The notes beneath the pieces were generated by a model. It searched no databases. It was not told where the DNA came from and saw only the letters and a list, made by a program, of their open reading frames with translations. Positions 5,901 to 11,617 of a stretch of DNA of 11,923 nt are shown piece by piece. The position numbers and the translations under genes were made by a program. The DNA lies in contig ONOV01000011.1 of assembly GCA_900319505.1 (NCBI GenBank), positions 1 to 11,923 on the forward strand. The letters run 5' to 3'. The stretch's first letter is position 1, and the number at the start of each line of letters is the position of its first letter. This DNA is from an uncultured Erysipelotrichaceae bacterium (GTDB taxonomy: Bacteria > Bacillota_I > Bacilli_A > Erysipelotrichales > Erysipelotrichaceae).

Positions 5901-8702
5901 AATGCCTATGATGAAAAGGTGAGTTCCGGACTGGAAATTGTAAAGAAAATTAAAGAATACAGTGCCGACCGTTCCTTTGTAAACCGGACTGATCTTTCCG
6001 GTTTCGGGTTTGAATTGTTTGCGGCAGAGGATATTGAAGATTCCACCAGCGGGGAAAAAATAGCAGAAAAAGGAAAACATGCCAGTGTGCTGACAGATAC
6101 AGGCTTCATTGAAACAGGAATTCTGTATACGGACAGCAGCGGACACATTACGCTGGATGCCCTTCCATTTGGCCATTACATTCTCAAGGAAACTGTTCAG
6201 CCGGAAGGTATCGTACCCAACACGAAGGAATATGCAGTTGATCTGACACCGCAGAAAGATGAGAGCCGGAAGGAAATCCGTCATACCATCACAATTAAAA
6301 ACGATACGACAAAACTGTCTGTTTCAAAAAAGGACGCGGCAGCAGAGGAACTGCCGGGTGCCCATATGAGTCTGAAGAATGAAAACGGGGAAGTAGTAGA
6401 TGAATGGGTATCTTCACAGAAGCCTCATGTGATGGAAGGCTTAAGTGCTGGAAAAACATATACGCTGTGTGAGGATCTGGCACCGTCAGGTTATACGAAG
6501 GTAAATGACATTCCGATCGTAATCAATATGGATGGTTCTGTACAGAAAGTGAATGTAGTGGATAAAGCCATGGCAGTCATGAAAGTGGACAACTGCAATA
6601 CGGCTGTGCCGGGTGCGCGGCTGGCTGTTTTTACGGCAGATGAAAACGGCAGTCCCGTGGGAGAAGCGCTGGACAGATGGGTTACGGATGACAAGGCTCA
6701 TATGGTCAGCGGCATTGAACCTGGAAAGAAATATGTGCTGGTGGAAGAACAGGCGCCGGCAGGCTACGTGAAGATGAAAAACAGAACCTTTACCTTGAAG
6801 GATGATGCAAAAGATCAGACCATGAAAGTCAAAAACACGCAGGTTGTGATTTCCAAAGAAGATGTCGGCGGGACTGAATTGGAAGGTGCAGTTCTGACAG
6901 TTGTGGAAAAGGATACGGAAAATATCATAGATCAATGGGTATCAGGCTGCGAAAAACATCTGATCAGCGGGCTTGAAGAAGGAAAAACATATACCCTGAA
7001 AGAAGACACGGCACCTCTAGGCTATGTGAAGAACAGTACGGTGGATTTCAAAGTTGGCAGCAACGATATGGAGGTCGTTCTCATTGACACGATTGAACGT
7101 GTAGCGAAAGTGGATAACAGAGGCAATACCATTAAAGGTGTGCAGCTGCAGGCGGTGGATGAAGCCGGCAATGTGATCGATACCTGGAGGACGGGTTCAC
7201 ACATTCTGGATTTCAACACAGAACAGAAGCAGTCCCTGCAGAAAGGTGAAATGATCGCCTTTGTGAAGGAAGACGGTACATCCGTGCGCGTTCAGCCGAC
7301 TGTAAAGACAGGTAAAAAGAGCATAAAAGCAGAGAAGAAATCCGGTGTGCAGAAACTTGCAAAGGAGTATTGTGAGCTGAAAAAGAAAAGATCGATCACA
7401 GAAGTGGATCAGTCTTCACTGCCACAGAACAGTGAATATGCCTATACGGCAGTGATCCAGGAGACGGATGGTACATTTGCCTATATAGATGTGGATCTGA
7501 ATGGTGATGAAACAGAACATCGTATCCGTCATCTTCAGGCAGGACAGAAGTACATCGTACAGGAAACAGAGGGCCTGAATGGCTATTACTATGCAGAAGA
7601 TGCTGAAGTAAAGCCGAATGACAGCAGCGATCATCGTACTATGATGGTTGATCATACTATTCATTATCAGATTGCCAAGGTGGATGATGTAACAGGAGCC
7701 TATGTAGAGGGTGTCAGGCTAGAGCTGACCGATATTACTGATGCGGAAAATCACATTCCGGTTGAACTGCCAAACGGCGGTATCACCACAGATAAACCGT
7801 TTGATCTGGATCAACAGCTGATCGCAGGCCATATATATGAGCTGGTGGAAAGTGAATATGTAGCCGGATATTACCAGGCTGTCAGTCTGCAGTTTACCGT
7901 TCCGCTCAAAGGCACTTCAGAACTGACAACTATTACGATGCGTGATGTGCCGACTGCTGTATCTGTCAGCAAGATTGACAGCAGCGGCAAGCCGGTGGCT
8001 GGTGCACTTCTGCAATTGCGGGATAGAGAAGGAAACATTCAGTATGAATTTGTTTCTTCTGATGCTCCTGAGGGAGTTGATATCAGTGCTTATGTCAAAG
8101 GCGGTGAGTCGTATATCCTGCATGAGTCAGAAGCACCTTACGGTTTTGATGTGACAGCGGACATTGCCTTTACGGTTACCGGAAATCCGGAAACACATCA
8201 GATTATCGTGATGGAAGATGCGAGAAATACCTGTTATATCGCTGTGGAAAAACAGGATGCGGAACATCCGGAAAAGAAACTGGCTGAAGCTGAATTTGCC
8301 TTATATGACGGTGCGGATCAGATTGTCAAAGATGTAAATGGTGAAGAATGCATCGGTATAACGGATGGAAACGGTGAACTGCTATGGCAGGTTACATTTG
8401 ACGGCAGTATGGACGGCTGGTATGTGAAGGAGACAAAGGCCCCGGAAGGCTATCAGCTCAACAGTGAAAAGTTTGCGGTCAAAGTCAGTGAAGATTATGA
8501 CTTTGCCCGGGAAAACCCGATCCGGCTGGTTGTCAGGGATATGATTGACGAAAAACCGAAGCTGCCGAATACCAGCACTGAAGAAACGCCTGGTGTGAAG
8601 ACCGGGGTGATAGATGACACTTCAAAATGGTTTGCGATCTTGATTACAGGTGTATGTCTTTTCCTGATTTTCCTGACGCGCAGAGACAGATCCTGCCACT
8701 AG
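2967..8702 (+). CDS. Giant LPxTG-like surface adhesin: thioester domain plus about 14 Cna-B modules
   Basis: 1911 residues from ATG 2967 (ATG 2961 is also possible). Seen in order: signal peptide 1-28 ending ARA; thioester domain about 30-210 with YCIE (Cys78) and TQMAIW (Gln126), matching the Cys and Gln motifs whose side chains form the internal thioester; then beta-sandwich Cna-B/SpaA modules starting near 212, 331, 483, 598, 717, 851, 986, 1117, 1202, 1293, 1378, 1566, 1664 and 1755. Most modules have the Lys in a VxKxD-like strand, the Glu in an ExxAPxGY-like motif and the closing Asn or Asp needed for an isopeptide bond. LPNTS (1866-1870), VKTG (1877-1880), a membrane segment 1888-1904 and an RRDR tail form the sorting signal. 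Thioester domains covalently grip host amines, and Cna-B stalks are stiff and protease-resistant. A host-surface adhesin is therefore the likely role. No sortase gene is nearby. Confidence 0.88.
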   Translation: MRMFRKVLAAVLAVFMIAAHFSLPQARAESPYSVRSDAELLTFVLVENTEDGPIEREESFHTISIRNNHDGSTKIAYCIEADRAAPVSWSDYSDTEVTVDQTAVKDAYYGYGYPGHEDEMWIAATQMAIWLDTGQVQQIKSIHYGGAHPRNAHTLEEYMACVDEIRELVKAEAEMSRRDVKEMYFVAAPASTHNAKYQAVMAAGLWEQTGELQLKVEKKSSMSAVTDQNTAYSLQGASFSFYRDAACRDLFYAMDENDETTDEQGVFTKSFGTHDYPDLNSIKEKGLWAVETKAPKGFELDSTPQKADIIQNGKAFTIYHKKIDRPEYAPVKLRIIKKNALVAENPAPMSGAQFTICYYKNRNLEGKPARKWVIQTLETSEGQYAAQLGKKWLVKGDDLICDADGTALIPAGAITIEETKAPEGYTVDGQYTIEESGRQITVPDQNGVAVLYALMNENKGTVELMCDNQPGGEIQKEEMPDLYQLSVQKLDGTTGKNEGQGGALDFTTGFILINDSPYARSVAGTVVPAGGSYAFTTDSEGMARVMNVEQGSYILKETSAPYGYILPADGQPVRIQLDGDHPEDHQVIVNVSDYPRLYRLQVSKRDSETGETAQGDADLSGTFSVTNLNEHAVSVNGKTYQNGEVIMTFHTDAAGNYTSDCIFPYGRYLIREERPPRGYSARGFGSDHAEMDTLQEEVCMDGDQEIFTVQLTNDVIKGKFDLIKYSSEGGSRFVDPEEGVEFTAVLSSKIGEGKLFGTFDDALQAIRRAGSGQDVIDAEGRPLLLSSEYAVLKTDSQGHAESGLLAYGTYEIRQTSHKEGMHDVIGSAYFTVSEENQPVKHYAAVNEKQDYYLRIVKKDKETGETITQHSASFKIYRIEGEKRIPVIQKVGLISFDTFTTNSEGKAVGIKGIFTHEYSSRGDEKGTVTTPLKLTAGEYEIEEVRSPYGYVKLDQPYRFTAGESNIAETDEDHDSLVVVNAYDEKVSSGLEIVKKIKEYSADRSFVNRTDLSGFGFELFAAEDIEDSTSGEKIAEKGKHASVLTDTGFIETGILYTDSSGHITLDALPFGHYILKETVQPEGIVPNTKEYAVDLTPQKDESRKEIRHTITIKNDTTKLSVSKKDAAAEELPGAHMSLKNENGEVVDEWVSSQKPHVMEGLSAGKTYTLCEDLAPSGYTKVNDIPIVINMDGSVQKVNVVDKAMAVMKVDNCNTAVPGARLAVFTADENGSPVGEALDRWVTDDKAHMVSGIEPGKKYVLVEEQAPAGYVKMKNRTFTLKDDAKDQTMKVKNTQVVISKEDVGGTELEGAVLTVVEKDTENIIDQWVSGCEKHLISGLEEGKTYTLKEDTAPLGYVKNSTVDFKVGSNDMEVVLIDTIERVAKVDNRGNTIKGVQLQAVDEAGNVIDTWRTGSHILDFNTEQKQSLQKGEMIAFVKEDGTSVRVQPTVKTGKKSIKAEKKSGVQKLAKEYCELKKKRSITEVDQSSLPQNSEYAYTAVIQETDGTFAYIDVDLNGDETEHRIRHLQAGQKYIVQETEGLNGYYYAEDAEVKPNDSSDHRTMMVDHTIHYQIAKVDDVTGAYVEGVRLELTDITDAENHIPVELPNGGITTDKPFDLDQQLIAGHIYELVESEYVAGYYQAVSLQFTVPLKGTSELTTITMRDVPTAVSVSKIDSSGKPVAGALLQLRDREGNIQYEFVSSDAPEGVDISAYVKGGESYILHESEAPYGFDVTADIAFTVTGNPETHQIIVMEDARNTCYIAVEKQDAEHPEKKLAEAEFALYDGADQIVKDVNGEECIGITDGNGELLWQVTFDGSMDGWYVKETKAPEGYQLNSEKFAVKVSEDYDFARENPIRLVVRDMIDEKPKLPNTSTEETPGVKTGVIDDTSKWFAILITGVCLFLIFLTRRDRSCH

Positions 8703-8711
8703 GCATTGTAA

Positions 8712-8740
8712 TTGACATGGCACCTCTTTTCGATTAGTTT
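8712..8740 (+). promoter_or_regulatory. Candidate promoter of the FeoB-associated gene
   Basis: A perfect TTGACA (8712-8717) is followed at 17 bases by TAGTTT (8735-8740), a weak -10 box. No terminator was found after the adhesin gene, so read-through is also possible. Confidence 0.4.
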
Positions 8741-8746
8741 ATAGAT

Positions 8747-8762
8747 GTTAGATAAGACTAAC
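8747..8762 (+). promoter_or_regulatory. Inverted repeat next to the ribosome binding site
   Basis: GTTAG (8747-8751), ATAAGA, CTAAC (8758-8762) is a perfect five-base inverted repeat two bases before AGGAGG (8765-8770). It may be an operator for an iron-responsive repressor or a small mRNA hairpin. It does not match a Fur box and only loosely recalls DtxR-type TTAG/CTAA sites. Confidence 0.3.
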
Positions 8763-8775
8763 AGAGGAGGGCTGT

Positions 8776-8967
8776 ATGAACCTTTCAACATTTCTGATCA
8801 GTATTGTGGTTGCTGTCGCCGTTATTCTGGCAGTGCGTTATACACATAAGCATGGATCATGTGAAAGCTGCGGCGGAAGCTGTGATGGACACTGCAATCT
8901 AGCTGCTAAAATTCCGTTTGATGAGATCCGTCAGGAACTGGATGCGGAAAAGAAAGGAAAGATCTGA
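8776..8967 (+). CDS. FeoB-associated Cys-rich membrane protein
   Basis: This 63-residue protein has one membrane helix (about 5-20) followed by RYTHKHGS and a cluster of four cysteines (29, 32, 36, 40) in the pattern CxxCxxxCxxxC with Gly/Ser between. This layout is typical of the small FeoB-associated Cys-rich proteins that accompany Fe(II) transporters in anaerobic Firmicutes. The acidic and basic tail (DEIRQELDAEKKGK) extends beyond the usual Cys end. AGGAGG (8765-8770) lies five bases from the ATG. No feoA or feoB is in the window, so it is either a detached copy or a solo metal-binding peptide. Its exact role is unproven even in the family. Confidence 0.8.
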   Translation: MNLSTFLISIVVAVAVILAVRYTHKHGSCESCGGSCDGHCNLAAKIPFDEIRQELDAEKKGKI

Positions 8968-8991
8968 AACAGGTCACTGGAAGAGGCTTCC

Positions 8992-9025
8992 GACTGTCTT
9001 AAAAGGATAGAATGGGAGTCTTTTT
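8992..9025 (+). terminator. Weak candidate terminator
   Basis: GACT (8992-8995) can pair with AGTC (9017-9020), plus a few inner pairs, and five T follow at 9021-9025. A separate small hairpin GGAAG-AGG-CTTCC precedes it at 8979-8991. Neither is strong, but together they are the only terminator-like signals after the small Cys-rich gene. Confidence 0.3.
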
Positions 9026-9070
9026 CTTTTCTCCATATTCAGAAATGAATGCGGTTACAGTTTGCCGCGT

Positions 9071-9107
9071 GACTTCAGAAGAAGATACTCTTTTCTTCGA
9101 AAAAGTC
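9071..9107. promoter_or_regulatory. Nested inverted repeat upstream of the HPr-LDH gene
   Basis: GACTT (9071-9075) and AAGTC (9103-9107) enclose GAAGAA (9078-9083) and TTCTTC (9093-9098), all inverted pairs. It lies about 60 bases upstream of the likely -10 element, where a regulator could bind. No known operator is recognised. Confidence 0.3.
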
Positions 9108-9164
9108 CGAGAAAATGTATGAAAAGTGAGCATGTGCGATGTGTACGAACAGGGAAATAGAGTA

Positions 9165-9173
9165 TGATATAAA
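9165..9173 (+). promoter_or_regulatory. Extended -10 promoter element of the HPr-LDH gene
   Basis: TGATATAAA combines an upstream TG with TATAAA, a 5/6 match to TATAAT. No -35 box is seen at 17 bases, as is common for extended -10 promoters or activated ones. The ATG is at 9202, with AGGAG at 9191-9195, six bases before it. Confidence 0.5.
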
Positions 9174-9201
9174 CAGAAAGGTTTCTGAAAAGGAGAATAA
9201 A

Positions 9202-10500
9202 ATGAAATCATTTGATTATCAGGTTGTTAACTCTCTTGGTATTCATGCCCGTCCGGCAGCCATGCTGGCACAGGCATGCACCAACTACAAGTCCAGCGTC
9301 ATGATTGAGTGCAATGGCGAGACTGCTTCGGGCAATAATGTTCTGCAGATCCTCGGCCTGCATGCTGCAAAGGGCTCTACACTTCGTTTTAATGTGGATG
9401 GTTCCGATGAAGACGCATGCGTTGCTGAAATTCAGGAAGTTCTGAAGGAAATTGCACCGAAAGAAAAGCCTGTATCCGTACTCAAAGTTGCTTTCTTTGG
9501 CACAAAAGATTATGACCGTATGTTCTTCAGTGAGCTTTCCAAAGACAAGGGCGAAGGTACATACAATGTTGATATCACCTACTTTGTTTCCCGTCTGACA
9601 ATTGAATCTGTTCATCTGGCACAGGGCTTCGATGCCGTATGCATTTTCGTTAATGATGAAGCACCGCGTGCTGTTGTTGAAGCACTGGCAAAGGGCGGCG
9701 TTCGTCTGATTCTGTTAAGATGCGCCGGTTTCAACAATGTTGATCTGGATGCCTGCAAGGAAAACGGCATTACTGTACTGCGCGTTCCGGCATATTCTCC
9801 GTATGCAGTTGCAGAACATGCCATGGCGATCATTCAGACAGCCAATAGACGTGTCATGAAGGCATATAACAAAGTCAAGGACAACAACTTCTCACTCAAT
9901 GGCCTGTTAGGTGTTGACCTGCATAACAAGGTTGCCGGTATTATGGGCACTGGCAGAATCGGTCAGATCATGGCCCGTATCTGCAAGGGCTATGGCATGA
10001 CTGTTATCGGCTGGGATGCTTATCCGAATCAGAAGCTGGTGGATGAAGGACTGCTGACATATGTCTCCAAGGAAGAACTGCTCAGAAAGGCAGATCTGAT
10101 CTCCCTCCATGCCCCGCTGATCATGGGTGAAGGCGGAACCTATCATATGATTGATGAACATGCTATCTCTCTGATGAAGGATGGCGTAATGCTTGTCAAC
10201 GCTGCCAGAGGACCGCTGATTGATACAGATGCTCTGATCAAGGGATTAAGAGCCAACAAGTTCCATGCGGTTGCACTGGATGTTTATGAAGGAGAAGATG
10301 ACAATGTCTACACCGATCATTCCGATGATATGATGCAGAATTCCATTGTTGCCAGACTCGTAACATTCCCGAACCTGGTTCTGACAAGCCATCAGGCATT
10401 CTTCACTCGTGAAGCTCTGCAGGCAATTGCTGCTGTCACGATGGAAAATGCCAGAAACTTCAATGAAGGCCTGCCGTTTGGCAACGCTGAAGTGAAGTAA
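9202..10500 (+). CDS. HPr phosphocarrier domain fused to LdhA-type D-lactate dehydrogenase
   Basis: This 432-residue protein has two complete domains in one unbroken frame. Residues 1-87 are an HPr fold: NSLGIHARPA (10-19) with phosphorylatable His15 and Arg17, and NNVLQILGLHAAKG (45-58), where position 46 is Asn instead of the regulatory Ser. After a short linker (PKEKPVS, 86-92), residues 94-432 match LdhA-type NAD-dependent D-lactate dehydrogenase: FFGTKDYD start, CIFVNDEAPR, LRCAGFNNVDLDA, the nucleotide loop GTGRIG (249-254), Arg336, Glu365 and His397 at the family's 29- and 32-residue spacings, and SHQAFFT. It should reduce pyruvate to D-lactate and regenerate NAD+. The HPr part could take phosphate from Enzyme I and report sugar uptake. 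AGGAG at 9191-9195 supports ATG 9202; an earlier in-frame start at 9139 lacks a binding site. It is convergent with the FNR-type gene with no gap. Confidence 0.93.
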   Translation: MKSFDYQVVNSLGIHARPAAMLAQACTNYKSSVMIECNGETASGNNVLQILGLHAAKGSTLRFNVDGSDEDACVAEIQEVLKEIAPKEKPVSVLKVAFFGTKDYDRMFFSELSKDKGEGTYNVDITYFVSRLTIESVHLAQGFDAVCIFVNDEAPRAVVEALAKGGVRLILLRCAGFNNVDLDACKENGITVLRVPAYSPYAVAEHAMAIIQTANRRVMKAYNKVKDNNFSLNGLLGVDLHNKVAGIMGTGRIGQIMARICKGYGMTVIGWDAYPNQKLVDEGLLTYVSKEELLRKADLISLHAPLIMGEGGTYHMIDEHAISLMKDGVMLVNAARGPLIDTDALIKGLRANKFHAVALDVYEGEDDNVYTDHSDDMMQNSIVARLVTFPNLVLTSHQAFFTREALQAIAAVTMENARNFNEGLPFGNAEVK

Positions 10501-10512
10501 TCATTCTTTACT
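10496..10512. other. Zero-gap convergent junction with small inverted repeat
   Basis: The TAA of the HPr-LDH gene (10498-10500) directly touches the TGA of the regulator (minus, 10503-10501). AGTAA (10496-10500) and TTACT (10508-10512) form a five-base inverted repeat across the junction. There is no GC-rich terminator, so transcripts from the two genes should overlap. Confidence 0.6.
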
Positions 10513-11211
10513 GTCACGGCTGATCTCCGCAAGACCGACAGAATCGATGACTCTGATTCTGCCCTGTCCTGTGCGGGCGATCAGCTTTTTTCGTGCCAGA
10601 ACGGCAATAGAGCGGCTGATTGTTTCCGGTCGCAGAGAAATAGCATTAGCCATATCTTCCAGTTTCATATGAATCTCCTGACCATGGGCACGGGAATCAT
10701 GGAAAATCAGAAAACGGGCTACTCGGGCAGTCGGATCTTTTATGGAAAGAACAACAATCTTCTGATTGGCGTCTTCCAGTTCGGATGACAGCATTTCAAT
10801 CAGATACATGGCAGAATCAGGATTCTTGTGCAGGACAGTCATGAAGTCGCTGCGGCGGATAAAACAGAGACTGACATTGCTGACAGAAGTGACATCATAG
10901 GTGTAGCGCGGATCTTTGAGGAACAGGCCATGCCAGATTGCCTGTCCTGCATGCAGAAAGTCAAAAACATGTTCACGGCCTTCTTCATCACAGATCGAAG
11001 TTTTGACTTCTCCTTTTGTAATGATCAGAATGCTGTCAATCGGATCACCGTAATGGACGACAATTTCATTGCGTTCCCGCTGTGTATGTATAGCTAAAGT
11101 ACACAGCTTTTTACGCGCTTCGTCTGGCAGGGAACGGAACAGCCGGATGTTTTCTGTGCAGTATGTATCTTTTTTCCGGTATGGACAGAAAGGCAGGCAA
11201 TATTCTTTCAT
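10501..11211 (-). CDS. FNR-type Crp/Fnr family regulator with candidate Fe-S cysteines
   Basis: The 236-residue protein has a cyclic-nucleotide-like beta-roll (about 22-125; ITKGEV at 64-69), a dimer helix (about 129-155) and a C-terminal winged helix. The recognition helix reads RPETISR (194-200); Glu196, Ser199 and Arg200 match the FNR set that reads TTGAT-type half sites, not the Crp set. Cysteines 5, 9 and 18 precede the roll, and Cys116 lines up with the fourth cluster ligand (Cys122) of E. coli FNR. An oxygen- or redox-sensing [4Fe-4S] protein is therefore plausible, though the N-terminal spacing (C-x3-C-x8-C) differs from FNR. The ATG at 11211 has only a weak GAGA-type binding site and the leader may be about a dozen bases. 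It converges on the HPr-LDH gene and diverges from the rhodanese. Confidence 0.9.
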   Translation of the reverse strand: MKEYCLPFCPYRKKDTYCTENIRLFRSLPDEARKKLCTLAIHTQRERNEIVVHYGDPIDSILIITKGEVKTSICDEEGREHVFDFLHAGQAIWHGLFLKDPRYTYDVTSVSNVSLCFIRRSDFMTVLHKNPDSAMYLIEMLSSELEDANQKIVVLSIKDPTARVARFLIFHDSRAHGQEIHMKLEDMANAISLRPETISRSIAVLARKKLIARTGQGRIRVIDSVGLAEISRDSKE

Positions 11212-11226
11212 GTGTTTTCTCTTTTC

Positions 11227-11254
11227 TTAACTTTAGCATGAATCGTGCTAAGAT
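11227..11254. promoter_or_regulatory. Face-to-face divergent extended -10 promoters forming a palindrome
   Basis: TTAGCA (11233-11238), seven bases, TGCTAA (11246-11251) is a perfect inverted repeat. Its right arm is the plus-strand extended -10 TGCTAAGAT (11246-11254), with TTAACT at 11227-11232 as -35 (16 bases) for the rhodanese. Its left arm, read on the minus strand, is TGCTAAAGT, an extended -10 for the FNR-type regulator. The two promoters overlap and probably compete, or share one operator. Confidence 0.5.
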
Positions 11255-11280
11255 TTCTGAAGATAGATGAGGTGAGCGTC

Positions 11281-11592
11281 ATGTTTCAGAAAAGACAGAA
11301 AGCGGACATCAATGAAGGCTATGCATCTTATCAGCAGCACCCTGGTGCATATCTGATCGATGTACGTGAAAGTGAGGAGTTTGCGGAGGGACATCTGCCG
11401 GGAGCAGTGAATGTACCGCTCAGTGAACTGGAAAAAATCAGAAATGTTGTGCTGGATGAACATTCTCTTGTGTATCTGTACTGCCGTTCCGGTGTCAGAG
11501 CAGAAAAGGCCAGACGGGAGATGAATGCGGCCGGGTATGATAATGTTTATGCCATCGGCGGTGTTCTGGATTACAGAGGACAGCTTGTCTGA
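11281..11592 (+). CDS. Single-domain rhodanese-like protein
   Basis: The 103-residue protein is one rhodanese domain: YLIDVRESEEFAEGHLPGA (24-42), the typical entry signature, and the active-site loop CRSGVR (68-73) with catalytic Cys68. EKARREMNAAGYDNVYAIGGV completes the fold. Such proteins carry sulfane sulfur as a Cys persulfide and move it between thiols. The six-residue loop fits sulfur rather than arsenate or phosphate substrates. GAGGTG at 11269-11274, six bases before ATG 11281, sets the start; a GTG at 11245 lies inside the promoter palindrome and is unlikely. No signal peptide is seen, so it is cytoplasmic. Divergence from a possible Fe-S/redox regulator is consistent with a sulfur or redox role, but this is inference. 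Confidence 0.9.
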   Translation: MFQKRQKADINEGYASYQQHPGAYLIDVRESEEFAEGHLPGAVNVPLSELEKIRNVVLDEHSLVYLYCRSGVRAEKARREMNAAGYDNVYAIGGVLDYRGQLV

Positions 11593-11597
11593 AAAGA

Positions 11598-11616
11598 AAA
11601 GCCCTGACAGGGCTTT
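11598..11616. terminator. Bidirectional terminator between rhodanese and azlD
   Basis: AAAGCCCT (11598-11605) pairs perfectly with AGGGCTTT (11609-11616) around GAC. On the minus strand it is followed by a TTTTCTTTTC tail, ideal for azlD. On the plus strand the T run is short (TTTCTC). The rhodanese stop is at 11590-11592 and the azlD stop at 11620-11618. Confidence 0.8.
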
Positions 11617-11617
11617 C

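Noticed and set aside
5370..6284. 304-codon open frame on the minus strand inside the adhesin gene
   Set aside because: It is antisense to clear Cna-B modules, rich in Phe, Cys and His as expected from reversed Lys/Glu-rich coding, with no domain or ribosome binding site.
3600..8560. Adhesin modules as a recent tandem DNA repeat
   Set aside because: The modules share short protein motifs but differ strongly in sequence and length, so they are old diverged copies and not a nucleotide-level repeat.
9139..9201. Earlier start of the HPr-LDH gene at 9139
   Set aside because: It lies upstream of the probable -10 element, lacks a binding site, and the HPr fold begins exactly at the ATG at 9202, giving the phosphorylated His the canonical number 15.
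8999..9211. 70-codon minus-strand frame upstream of the HPr-LDH gene
   Set aside because: Composition is low complexity and it covers the probable ldh promoter; no binding site or family likeness was seen.
9202..10500. Possibility that the HPr-LDH fusion is an assembly or frameshift artefact
   Set aside because: Both domains and the linker read in one frame without a stop, and no second ribosome binding site with a start codon is evident at the LDH boundary. It still deserves confirmation from relatives.
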